Virus record (IMG/VR): IMGVR_UViG_3300036045_000055
Coordinates: 1 to 27,173 of that record
Direction: 5' to 3' (one strand)
DNA from: a virus
Length of the DNA: 27,173 nucleotides
Numbering within the stretch: position 1 is the first letter of the stretch; each line of letters starts with the position of its first letter. Below are positions 1-5,608 of the stretch, one piece after another. The notes beneath the pieces were generated by a model. The model ran no database searches. It had not been told where the DNA came from and saw only the letters and a list, made by a program, of their open reading frames with translations. The translations under genes were made by a program, and so were the position numbers.

Positions 1-5
1 GTGCT

Positions 6-25
6 GCTGTGCAGGATTGCACAGC
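6..25. other. Perfect 8-bp hairpin at left edge
   Basis: GCTGTGCA (6-13) and TGCACAGC (18-25) are perfect inverted repeats around a GGAT loop. The hairpin lies just beyond the 3' end of the leftward gene 49-459 and could help end its transcript. No T-run is visible before the window edge, so calling it an intrinsic terminator would be inference. Nothing else is visible in bases 1-48. Confidence 0.4.
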
Positions 26-42
26 GTTATGGTTCAGAATCC

Positions 43-63
43 CCGGAGTCAACGAGACTCCGG
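43..63 (-). terminator. Hairpin overlapping the stop codon of the leftward gene
   Basis: CCGGAGTC (43-50) pairs perfectly with GACTCCGG (56-63) around a 5-nt loop. The stem overlaps the stop codon (49-51) of the leftward gene. Its GC-rich stem and position fit a 3'-end or transcript-stabilising hairpin. The leftward downstream sequence has only a weak T content, so intrinsic termination is uncertain. The second hairpin at 6-25 may act together with it. Confidence 0.4.
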
Positions 64-459
64 TTCAAGCAGACCGAGCGTACGCATCAGCGCCTCGGGA
101 AGAAAAGTGAACCGATGTTTGTGAGCGAACGCCTGTTGTGCATCGAGCGTGCCGAGAGCTTGGGGCACGACGTGCGGTCGTAGCGTGGCAATCACCCGGT
201 CGAATCCGTCAGGGGTCACAACGACAAGGTCCCCCGTGCGGTAAGGTTCTTCGCCCGGTTCAGAATGGGCCTCGTCGATGCTGAATACAATGATACCGGC
301 TTTCATGAAGTCAGCGCACCGGGCACAGGGCTCCCGGTCGATTATTTTTCCGTGGCAGTCTTGAACAGATACCCCGGCTTTGGTGGGCAGGAGTATCTTG
401 TCGGGCTGGCCGCAGAAATAACAGTGAGTGAGGGCGGGTTGGAAATCAGCGGGAGTCAT
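49..459 (-). CDS. Small phage protein with two CxxC pairs (putative zinc ribbon)
   Basis: This 136-residue product carries CYFC (C13, C16) and CARC (C45, C48), which together could form a four-cysteine zinc site. After the second pair come a hydrophobic IIVFSID strand and an EPYRTGDLVVV segment. This order (CxxCG, ILLP, DG/GKxxD, PCxxC, GIIxxSIDE, NPYRTG-like) matches a conserved small protein I have seen in many phages and prophages, whose function is unknown to me. The start ATG overlaps the stop of a candidate upstream ORF (456-608) in an ATGA arrangement, suggesting translational coupling; its own Shine-Dalgarno is weak (GAAAG). It is the last leftward gene before the window edge. The zinc binding is inferred from cysteine spacing only. 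Confidence 0.8.
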   Translation of the reverse strand: MTPADFQPALTHCYFCGQPDKILLPTKAGVSVQDCHGKIIDREPCARCADFMKAGIIVFSIDEAHSEPGEEPYRTGDLVVVTPDGFDRVIATLRPHVVPQALGTLDAQQAFAHKHRFTFLPEALMRTLGLLEPESR

Positions 460-608
460 GGCTTGGTGCTTTCGTTGTTGGGGGTGATCAGTTCCCAGAC
501 CTCGCCGACGAGCGACGAGCTGGCGGGGTCACGAGGCGGGAGTCCTTTCCTGCGGGTGCCGCAGGCTGTGGGGCGCGGGATTGCGGCCCGGATGCTCCCC
601 TGGTTCAC
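456..608 (-). CDS. Candidate 50-residue ORF coupled to the CxxC protein gene
   Basis: Reading leftward from GTG at 608, an open frame of 50 codons ends in a TGA that overlaps the ATG of the next gene as ATGA. The product starts basic (TRRKGLPPRDP) and ends with VGEVWELITPN. A TTG eight codons upstream (632) would give 58 residues and bring the start closer to a GGAGGA at the end of the preceding gene. The overlap with the downstream start and the lack of any other explanation for this 175-nt gap support a real gene. The absence of a good start signal and two internal hairpins argue against it. No family is recognised. Confidence 0.42.
   Translation of the reverse strand: MNQGSIRAAIPRPTACGTRRKGLPPRDPASSSLVGEVWELITPNNESTKP
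549..565. other. 7-bp hairpin, GTG loop
   Basis: CCTGCGG (549-555) and CCGCAGG (559-565) form a perfect tight stem. It sits between the two confidently called leftward genes, inside the candidate ORF 456-608. It could be RNA structure around the coupled start or simply GC-rich coding sequence. Confidence 0.3.
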
Positions 609-618
609 GCCAGGGGAG
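595..618. other. 9-bp perfect hairpin downstream of the small membrane protein gene
   Basis: CTCCCCTGG (595-603) pairs with CCAGGGGAG (610-618) around TTCACG. It lies 17 bases past the stop of the leftward gene 635-883. No T-run follows in the leftward direction, so it is not a textbook intrinsic terminator. It also covers the possible GTG start of ORF 456-608 and could modulate its translation. Confidence 0.4.
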
Positions 619-634
619 ACACCGGGAGGCAAGG

Positions 635-883
635 TCAGCGGGATTCCTCCAGGTCCTCCAGGGCGGTGATCATGGCGTTGGCGATGCGCAGCAGGGAGTA
701 GGCTACGCTGCCGGTGAAGACACCGCCGGCCAAGATCACCGTGATTGCGAGGACCGGAGACAGGGGGGTAATGAGAGTCACCAGGACGGGGGTGGCCGCG
801 GGCACAGCGACCAGGGACAGCACGTGGTAGAGTAGTAACGAGCGGAGTCGCAGGTCCGCGAAGGAAGGGGCGGGAGAGGGCAT
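635..883 (-). CDS. Small membrane protein with two hydrophobic segments
   Basis: I chose ATG at 883 because AAGGAG lies 5-6 bases upstream in the leftward direction. A longer frame back to 997 lacks such a site and would add an unconvincing N-terminus. The resulting 82-residue protein has two hydrophobic stretches (about 14-37 and 43-66) separated by a short Pro-containing turn, and an acidic tail (LEDLEESR). Two transmembrane helices in about 80 residues is the size and layout of many phage holins. Plain small inner-membrane proteins of unknown role look the same, and it lies outside any visible lysis cassette. I therefore name it only as a membrane protein. Confidence 0.68.
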   Translation of the reverse strand: MPSPAPSFADLRLRSLLLYHVLSLVAVPAATPVLVTLITPLSPVLAITVILAGGVFTGSVAYSLLRIANAMITALEDLEESR

Positions 884-990
884 GGGGGCTCCTTGACTTA
901 CGTCAAAAAGAGGGGTGGGTAGGTGAGAATGGTTCGCAGAAAATTGCAAAACTAGTTGGGCGGACAATAGCCAGAGAGAATTCATTACAA

Positions 991-1008
991 GCTCCATATA
1001 TATGGAGC
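991..1008. promoter_or_regulatory. 18-bp perfect palindrome, operator candidate
   Basis: GCTCCATATATATGGAGC is a perfect 18-bp palindrome with an AT-rich centre flanked by GC ends, typical of a homodimeric repressor site. The half-site CTCCATAT recurs at 1822-1829 in the second control region, and ATATGGA recurs at 1031-1037. No repressor gene is visible in the window, so the binding partner is unknown. Confidence 0.5.
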
Positions 1009-1104
1009 ATGACCCCGAATTGCTCAGGTAATATGGAAAAGGAGGGGAGAATTTTTTTGGCGGTTTACGTCAAATCTGCTAACGTTCGCTAACTTATTTT
1101 TATG

Positions 1105-1163
1105 GGTCAAAACGTGGGTCAATCGCCCGCCCGCGCCGGGCCGGGCGATTGACCGTTTTGACC
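1105..1163 (-). terminator. Long near-perfect inverted repeat downstream of gene 1183-1617
   Basis: The left arm GGTCAAAACG plus GTCAATCGCCCG pairs with CGGGCGATTGAC plus CGTTTTGACC on the right, with a 3-nt bulge on the left side. The inner part (CCCG-CGC-CGGG) extends the stem nearly to the centre. The element begins about 20 bases beyond the stop of the leftward gene 1183-1617. The stem is far longer than needed for termination and no clear T-run follows leftward, so it may be a terminator, a protein-binding site or a replication-related hairpin. Confidence 0.45.
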
Positions 1164-1182
1164 GATTTTCGTTGTAAGTCGC

Positions 1183-1617
1183 TCAGACGAGGCCCAAACC
1201 GGCCAGGATTTCAGGGCGGTTTTTCCGCACCCACGCCTCGCTCGCCCGCCACTCCTTCGCCACCGGGGACCACCCAAACACTTTGCCGTCCCCCAGCACC
1301 GCTTTTTCGGCGAGATACGCCTGTTTGTCCGGCCATGTGACCACGATCAGGCCTCCCCGCCGCGTCGCGGTGAACCGCCGGGTCTGCGGCGCTGGTGCTG
1401 ACTGTTTCGCGCGTTCAAGCTCGTGGAGCGCGGTGTGGTTCACTCGCGTGGCGGAGGGCTTCGCGCGGGACCCCTCGGCCCGCCGCTTCGCGTGAACATC
1501 CAGAATCGCGTTCAGTGCGTCGCGGGTCTGTGCCAGGGCGAGCATGCGGTTTTCCGGTCCGTCGATCTTGTCGATCACGGTGAGCAAAGCGGCCAAGGTG
1601 TCGTGAACGGTAGACAT
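1183..1617 (-). CDS. Hypothetical 144-residue phage protein
   Basis: ATG at 1617 is preceded by CAGGAG with a 6-base spacer, so the start is well supported. The N-terminal half (1-65) is helical and charged. A Pro-rich linker follows, and then a compact C-terminal part (about 85-144) with the pattern GLIVVTWPDKQAYLAEK, W-SP-AKEW and a final helix. The spacing of strand, helix and WxPxxKEW is faintly like the small HARP-type modules found beside helicases, but I cannot assign it. It is the first gene of the leftward group and reads from the divergent control region at 1618-1895. A hairpin (GGGAAA-AAC-TTTCCC, 1631-1645) lies directly upstream of its ribosome site and could affect translation. 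Confidence 0.72.
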   Translation of the reverse strand: MSTVHDTLAALLTVIDKIDGPENRMLALAQTRDALNAILDVHAKRRAEGSRAKPSATRVNHTALHELERAKQSAPAPQTRRFTATRRGGLIVVTWPDKQAYLAEKAVLGDGKVFGWSPVAKEWRASEAWVRKNRPEILAGLGLV

Positions 1618-1895
1618 GGGATACTCCTGTGGGAAAAACTTTCCCGGTTTTCATCCTGAACCGTTCAAGAAATAAACCACACGGTTTGTTTCCGACGGCT
1701 CGTTACATACCAGGACAGCCCCGCAGCTTGAATTGAACGCGTCGGTAATCGAACGACCCCCGGGGAGGGGTGGGGGTTGGGGGACTACCTCGGAAAAATA
1801 TGGCGGTTTTCCCAGTTTAGCCTCCATATCATTCCATACTCAAGCCTTCCCGCCCCATACTTGAAGCCGCCCCTCCGGGGCGGTAGCCTGGCCGC
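1618..1895. promoter_or_regulatory. Divergent intergenic control region (278 bp)
   Basis: This gap separates the leftward group from the rightward virion operon, so promoters for both directions are expected here. Visible elements are the hairpin GGGAAA-AAC-TTTCCC (1631-1645), the palindrome TGAAC-C-GTTCA (1657-1667), the dyad AAACC-ACAC-GGTTT (about 1674-1687), several CCATAT/ATATGG cores (1798-1803, 1822-1829) and a CCGCCCC-TCC-GGGGCGG hairpin (1867-1883) just before the small terminase start. No convincing -35/-10 consensus was found by eye, so the promoters are inferred from gene orientation. Confidence 0.5.
1867..1883 (+). promoter_or_regulatory. GC hairpin just upstream of the small terminase start
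   Basis: CCGCCCC and GGGGCGG form a perfect 7-bp stem with a TCC loop, ending 12 bases before the ATG at 1896. Because this start lacks a strong Shine-Dalgarno site, the stem may matter for translation. No T-run follows, which argues against a terminator. Confidence 0.35.
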
Positions 1896-2333
1896 ATGCG
1901 GTACAGCACCAAGGTCACCCGGCGGTACCTGGGCCAGGCCGCCCGTGAACGCGCCCAGCAGATCGAAGCCGCCCGCCAGGGCATCCCGGTCAACGCCTAC
2001 CTGCGCATGCTGCATGTCGCCGCCTGCACCGGCGAGCTGCCGCACTACGACCCCGATACCGGGGCGCTGCGAGGCACGGCCGACCACATCGATCCGAAGG
2101 AACGCACGAACATTCTGCTGTACCTGGTCGACAAGGCGCTGCCGAACCTCCAGCGCGTCGCCCCGCCGCCGGAGGAAAACGTCACGCCGCAGGACCTTGA
2201 TACCCTCGCTCCCGCGGACGTGGCCGCCATGACCACTGACCAACTGACCGCTCTTGTGGTGGCCGGAAAGGACATCCGTGACGCTGCCTACTCCAGCTCA
2301 GCTGCTGATCCAAAGCGAGCTGGCCCGGCGTGA
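1896..2333 (+). CDS. Probable terminase small subunit
   Basis: This 145-residue acidic/helical protein ends inside the large terminase gene (56-nt overlap). Position, size and overlap are what is expected of the DNA-recognition subunit, which binds the packaging start and hands DNA to the large subunit. The N-terminus is basic (KVTRRYLGQAARERAQQIEAARQG) and resembles a helical DNA-binding segment, but no classic helix-turn-helix is obvious. A middle helix (NILLYLVDKALPNLQRV) could mediate oligomer formation. The start ATG has only a weak ribosome site and is preceded by a GC hairpin. The assignment rests mostly on position; an unrelated small regulatory protein is possible. Confidence 0.6.
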   Translation: MRYSTKVTRRYLGQAARERAQQIEAARQGIPVNAYLRMLHVAACTGELPHYDPDTGALRGTADHIDPKERTNILLYLVDKALPNLQRVAPPPEENVTPQDLDTLAPADVAAMTTDQLTALVVAGKDIRDAAYSSSAADPKRAGPA

Positions 2334-3918
2334 GCTGGCCCGGCGGGAGTACCTGCCGTTCGTCAGGCTGATGCACGAACACCTGACCGGCGGGGCACAG
2401 GAGCTGGTGGTCACGTCGTTTCAGCAGCACCTCGCCGCGGTGTGCGAATACGCCATCCGCGAGTTGCTGGCGGGCCGGGAGCCGCGGATCATCGTTGAAG
2501 CCCCGCCGCGGCACGGGAAGTCCATGTTCGTCAGCAACTACCTGGCGCCGTGGCTGTACCTGCAAGACCCGAGCCTGTTCGTCATCCACACCACCTACAA
2601 CCAGGCGTACGCGAACGACCTCGGCAAGCTCGTGCGCGAGGTGATGTTCAGCCCGCTCTACGCGCAGTTGAACCCGAAAGCGGCCCCCGATCCCAACACC
2701 GCCGCCGTCAACCGCATCGACACGGTGTCGCGCGGTGAGTACCATTCGACCGGCATGGCCGGTCCGCTGACCGGTCTCGGCGGTCATCTGATGATTCTCG
2801 ATGACCCGGTGAAAAACGCCGACGAAGCCGATTCCCCCGCTGAAATGGAGCGGCAGTGGGAGTGGTACACACGTGTGTTCCGGCAGCGTGCGATGCCGCG
2901 CAGCGGCATCTTCATCGTGCTCACCCGGTGGGGCTCCAACGACGTGGCTGGACGGGTGCTCGAAACCGCAGCCGCCAATCCGAACGCCGATCAATGGCAG
3001 GTATTCAAGTACGAGGCCATTTGCACCGACCCCGCCAATGACCCCTTGCGTCGGCCGGAGGGGGCGGCGCTCGATCCGGTGCGGTATCCGCTTCCGGCGC
3101 TGCAACGGCTGAAAGCCAGCATCAGCCCGCGGGCGTGGAGCGCGCAGTTCCAGCAGAATCCCATCCCTGAGTCGGGCGGATTCTTCGACATGAAAGAGCT
3201 GGATGCGGTCATCAAGCCCGTCGCCAGCATTCCGCCGACGGACAAGCTCACCATCTACATCACCGTCGACTTCGCTATCGGCGAAAAAGAGCACAACGAC
3301 TACACGGTCGTGTGGGCGTTCGGTGTGGACGAGGACGACAACGTGTGGTTCCTGCCGGACGCCAAGCGTTTCCGCAAGGCGGACGGAACGGTGATCGACG
3401 TGATGCTCGACATGGCAGGGGCCCTCAACGCCCGCGAGTTGATCGTCGAGGACGGCCACATTTTCCGTGCTTTGCGGGACCTGCTGAAACAACGCATGCG
3501 GGAGCGGAAACGGTACTTCTCGCTCACCAGCCCATACCCGACGAAGGACAAGACCAGTCGAGCGGTCCCATTACGTGCCAGAATCCAGCAGAAAAAAGTT
3601 TTCTTTCCCGACTGTCCGTTCGTGCGCGACGTGTTCGTTCACGAAGCGGCGAGTTTCGGCGGCCGGAAGACCACGGTTCACGACGACACCATAGACGCTG
3701 CGGCGCTCGGTGTTGGCCAGTTGACACGGCTCATGCGCGGAAGCCCTGACGCCGGCCCCGCGTCACACAGCCCGTTCAAGTCAGCGGAGCCGGGGGCCGA
3801 GGGGTTGACCTGGGACGAGTTGAAAGCCCGGACCCGGCCGGCCGCCCGCGCGTCGATCCGCAAGTCCGCCGGGACGCTGGTGCGATGCCCTCGCCACTTG
3901 AACGGCCGGGCGAGATAG
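2278..3918 (+). CDS. terL: Terminase large subunit (packaging ATPase/nuclease)
   Basis: This is the motor that pumps phage DNA into the procapsid through the portal and cuts it. With the GTG start at 2278 (GAAAGGA site 5-6 bases upstream, preferred over a TTG at 2254) it has 546 residues, normal for the family. The N-terminal ATPase has Walker A APPRHGKS (75-82), Walker B LMILDD (171-176) and the coupling motif LTRW (215-218). The C-terminal RNase H-like nuclease shows the acidic residues expected: VDFAIGEKEHND (D331), VEDGHIF (E391/D392) and HDDTIDAAALG (D469, D470, D473). All catalytic motifs look intact. It overlaps the probable small subunit by 56 nt. Confidence 0.97.
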   Translation: MTLPTPAQLLIQSELARRELARREYLPFVRLMHEHLTGGAQELVVTSFQQHLAAVCEYAIRELLAGREPRIIVEAPPRHGKSMFVSNYLAPWLYLQDPSLFVIHTTYNQAYANDLGKLVREVMFSPLYAQLNPKAAPDPNTAAVNRIDTVSRGEYHSTGMAGPLTGLGGHLMILDDPVKNADEADSPAEMERQWEWYTRVFRQRAMPRSGIFIVLTRWGSNDVAGRVLETAAANPNADQWQVFKYEAICTDPANDPLRRPEGAALDPVRYPLPALQRLKASISPRAWSAQFQQNPIPESGGFFDMKELDAVIKPVASIPPTDKLTIYITVDFAIGEKEHNDYTVVWAFGVDEDDNVWFLPDAKRFRKADGTVIDVMLDMAGALNARELIVEDGHIFRALRDLLKQRMRERKRYFSLTSPYPTKDKTSRAVPLRARIQQKKVFFPDCPFVRDVFVHEAASFGGRKTTVHDDTIDAAALGVGQLTRLMRGSPDAGPASHSPFKSAEPGAEGLTWDELKARTRPAARASIRKSAGTLVRCPRHLNGRAR

Positions 3919-3978
3919 CCTAGTCTCACGCCGTCCGTCCACCACCCCCCGCGTTCTCAGGAACCGAAAGGACTAGCT

Positions 3979-4584
3979 ATGCGGAATGTCCCCCTCTACG
4001 GCAGCCGGCCGACCGTGCTTGCCCTCCCCGCCACCACCGACGTGCTCGCCAACGCCAGCCCGTTCAGCGCCCTCAACAAAGTGAAGATCCTGTCGCCCGC
4101 GGCAGCGACGCTGTACGGCGTCAACCGTGCGACGGACATCGCGCGGGCGATCACCGTGCCGACCGAGACGGGCGTGCTGAACAGCCGCTATAAGTACCTC
4201 CGGATCATCGCCGACGGCGTCGCCACGTCGTGGGCCGCCGCGAATTACCCGGAGCTGAACAACGGCCACAACGACGCCGGCGCGTTGACGGCGGCGAACC
4301 GCCTGCGCACGTGTGTCGTGGCGAATGGCGTCATCCTCCAGCGCAAGCAGAGCGACGTGGCGTTGACCGGCGGTGACTTCCGTCTGGTCGCGTCCGGCAC
4401 CACGCTGGAGGCGCAGAAAGCCGGCGGCGGCGCGTTCGGCGCCGGCACCGTGCTCGAAGTGTTCATGCACGAGGCCAGCGAAATCGTGACCCAGGGTCCG
4501 ACCGTCGGCGGCGTCATGCAGGAAGTCACCTGCTACGACTTCATGCATGCCACGACCGCCGCGGCATTGTTCGCCGAGCTGTAA
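3979..4584 (+). CDS. Unidentified probable virion protein, possibly abundant
   Basis: ATG at 3979 follows GAAAGGA with a 6-base spacer. The 201-residue product is rich in Ala, Thr and Val with no cysteine pairs, signal peptide or membrane segment. It looks like an all-beta/mixed soluble domain. It is not a family I recognise. It is transcribed with the terminase genes and closed by a strong intrinsic terminator (4594-4631), an arrangement shared in this window only by the major capsid gene. From that context I infer an abundant structural or decoration protein; this is not shown by any motif. Confidence 0.75.
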   Translation: MRNVPLYGSRPTVLALPATTDVLANASPFSALNKVKILSPAAATLYGVNRATDIARAITVPTETGVLNSRYKYLRIIADGVATSWAAANYPELNNGHNDAGALTAANRLRTCVVANGVILQRKQSDVALTGGDFRLVASGTTLEAQKAGGGAFGAGTVLEVFMHEASEIVTQGPTVGGVMQEVTCYDFMHATTAAALFAEL

Positions 4585-4593
4585 GCCACCACT

Positions 4594-4631
4594 GCCCACC
4601 TGCGGCACCGTCCGTAGGTGGGCGTTTTCTT
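4594..4631 (+). terminator. Rho-independent terminator
   Basis: GCCCACCT (4594-4601) pairs with AGGTGGGC (4616-4623), extended inward by CGG/CCG across a mismatch, and GTTTTCTT follows directly. The next gene's ribosome site (GGAGG) starts at once after the T-run, so reading into the membrane pair needs read-through or a nearby promoter. Confidence 0.85.
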
Positions 4632-4640
4632 GGAGGCTCT

Positions 4641-5027
4641 ATGGACTTGGCACAACAGGTCGGCTATCTCCAAGGGATGCAGGAAGCGACCCAGCGAGAA
4701 CTTGTCTCCATCCGCGGCGAGCTGTCTGAGGTCAAGGCCGATGTGGCCGATCTCAAAGGCGATGTCGCGGAGGTGAAGACCGACGTTGCCGACCTGAACA
4801 GGAAACTCGACGAGGTCCTGGCCACGCTGCGCTCCGGCAGCGGCGGGCATCCGACGCTGAAAGACCCGGGCGTTGTAAACACCATTCTGCGGAATCCGGC
4901 GACGCCCGTCTTCGCGGCGCTGTTGCTGGTGGTGGTGATGGCGATCGTGATGGTGTCGGCGTTGTCCGGCCGCAGCGCAAACGACCTGGTTCCGGCCATG
5001 CCTTCGGCCCCGGGAGTAGCCCCATGA
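4641..5027 (+). CDS. Coiled-coil protein with one C-terminal membrane anchor
   Basis: ATG at 4641 is preceded by GGAGG with a 4-base spacer. The 128-residue protein has a long N-terminal coiled coil (about 1-65) with repeating VKADVADLKGDVAEVK-type heptads, then a short linker and one strongly hydrophobic helix (about 88-108, FAALLLVVVMAIVMVSAL), ending in a Pro/Ala tail. Coiled coil plus one transmembrane helix is the layout of XhlA/haemolysin-like and other phage lysis accessory proteins, but also of generic membrane-tethered proteins. Its stop overlaps the next start (ATGA, 5024-5027), so the two are probably made together. A lysis or host-envelope role is inferred. Confidence 0.82.
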   Translation: MDLAQQVGYLQGMQEATQRELVSIRGELSEVKADVADLKGDVAEVKTDVADLNRKLDEVLATLRSGSGGHPTLKDPGVVNTILRNPATPVFAALLLVVVMAIVMVSALSGRSANDLVPAMPSAPGVAP

Positions 5028-5605
5028 GACTGATCACTCTCGCTCTGTTCTGCTGGCTTTGCCTCGGCTGCGGCGACGCCCGATCGGTCGGAGTCGTGCC
5101 CGCCGCGAAGGCCCCCGACGCGCCGTTGTCGGACGACATCGACGGGTTGCGCCAGGAACTGCGCGACCTTGAACAACGCAAGCGCATCGTTCAGGACGCG
5201 CTCGACCAGGCACGGCTCGAATCGGTCCAGACCAAACTCTGGCTTGCTTCTGGAACGTTCACGTTCGCCGGCCTCGTGCTCATCGCTCTTGGCGTCTGGA
5301 CGACTCGTCGGATACTCGTGAGCGCCGGCGTAGCTGCGCTCGGTGCTGCCGGACTGTGCGTCGTTGCGGTGCACCTGGTACCCTACCTGTTGTGGATCGG
5401 CCTCGCTGTTCTTGCCGGGGTCATCGCCTTCACTGTGTGGATGCTACGCAATCGCGAAACGGCACTCACGCAAGTCTCCGCCGCCGTTGATGAAGCGAAG
5501 GCCAGGCTGCCTGAGTTCCGCGACAAGTACCGCGATATTTTCCGCGCCAACATCGATACGTCAGCGGATCACGTGCTGAACAGCATTCGCGGTGTGAAGG
5601 GCTGA
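5024..5605 (+). CDS. Putative lipoprotein/membrane protein with coiled coil and three membrane helices
   Basis: This 193-residue product starts with a short hydrophobic segment ending in LCLGC (C16), a weak lipobox. A charged coiled coil (about 38-68) follows, then three hydrophobic segments (about 72-92, 96-118, 120-141) and an amphipathic C-terminal helix (142-193). It is translationally coupled to the preceding coiled-coil membrane protein. A signal-like N-terminus followed by three membrane spans is unusual for a spanin and more like a holin or a superinfection-exclusion protein. The function is not recognised. If C16 is not lipidated, the N-terminus would be a fourth membrane helix. Confidence 0.8.
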   Translation: MRLITLALFCWLCLGCGDARSVGVVPAAKAPDAPLSDDIDGLRQELRDLEQRKRIVQDALDQARLESVQTKLWLASGTFTFAGLVLIALGVWTTRRILVSAGVAALGAAGLCVVAVHLVPYLLWIGLAVLAGVIAFTVWMLRNRETALTQVSAAVDEAKARLPEFRDKYRDIFRANIDTSADHVLNSIRGVKG

Positions 5606-5608
5606 ACC

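Larger units (their letters stand above)
884..1182. promoter_or_regulatory. 299-bp non-coding region rich in palindromes and repeats
   Basis: No convincing gene lies here. It holds an 18-bp palindrome (991-1008), two copies of TTACGTCAAA (898-907 and 1065-1074; the first is part of TGAC-TTAC-GTCA), the direct repeat GCTAAC-GTTC-GCTAAC (1078-1093), an ATATGGA (1031-1037) and a long hairpin (1105-1163). It must carry the 3' end of gene 1183-1617 and probably the promoter for gene 635-883. No consensus -35/-10 pair with good spacing was found by eye. Confidence 0.5.

Noticed and set aside
31-46. GGTTC-A-GAATCC resembling a tRNA T-arm
   Set aside because: The loop does not have the TTCRANY form and no acceptor, D or anticodon arms can be built around it.
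265-669. Rightward 134-codon open frame
   Set aside because: It lies antisense to the well-supported CxxC gene and the coupled small ORF, is low-complexity Gly/Pro at its end and has no ribosome site. It is a GC-driven shadow frame.
635-997. Longer form of the small membrane protein starting at 997
   Set aside because: The AAGGAG at 883's upstream side defines the shorter start; the extra N-terminus has no ribosome site and overlaps regulatory-looking sequence.
1039-1096. AAGGAGG followed by a TTG-started 11-codon frame, a possible leader peptide
   Set aside because: The spacer to TTG is too long and no rightward gene follows; the downstream gene is on the other strand.
2182-3492. Long leftward 436-codon open frame over the terminase
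   Set aside because: Antisense to the TerL gene, whose ATPase and nuclease motifs are intact. The product is Arg/His/Val-rich, typical of complementary-strand frames in GC-rich DNA.
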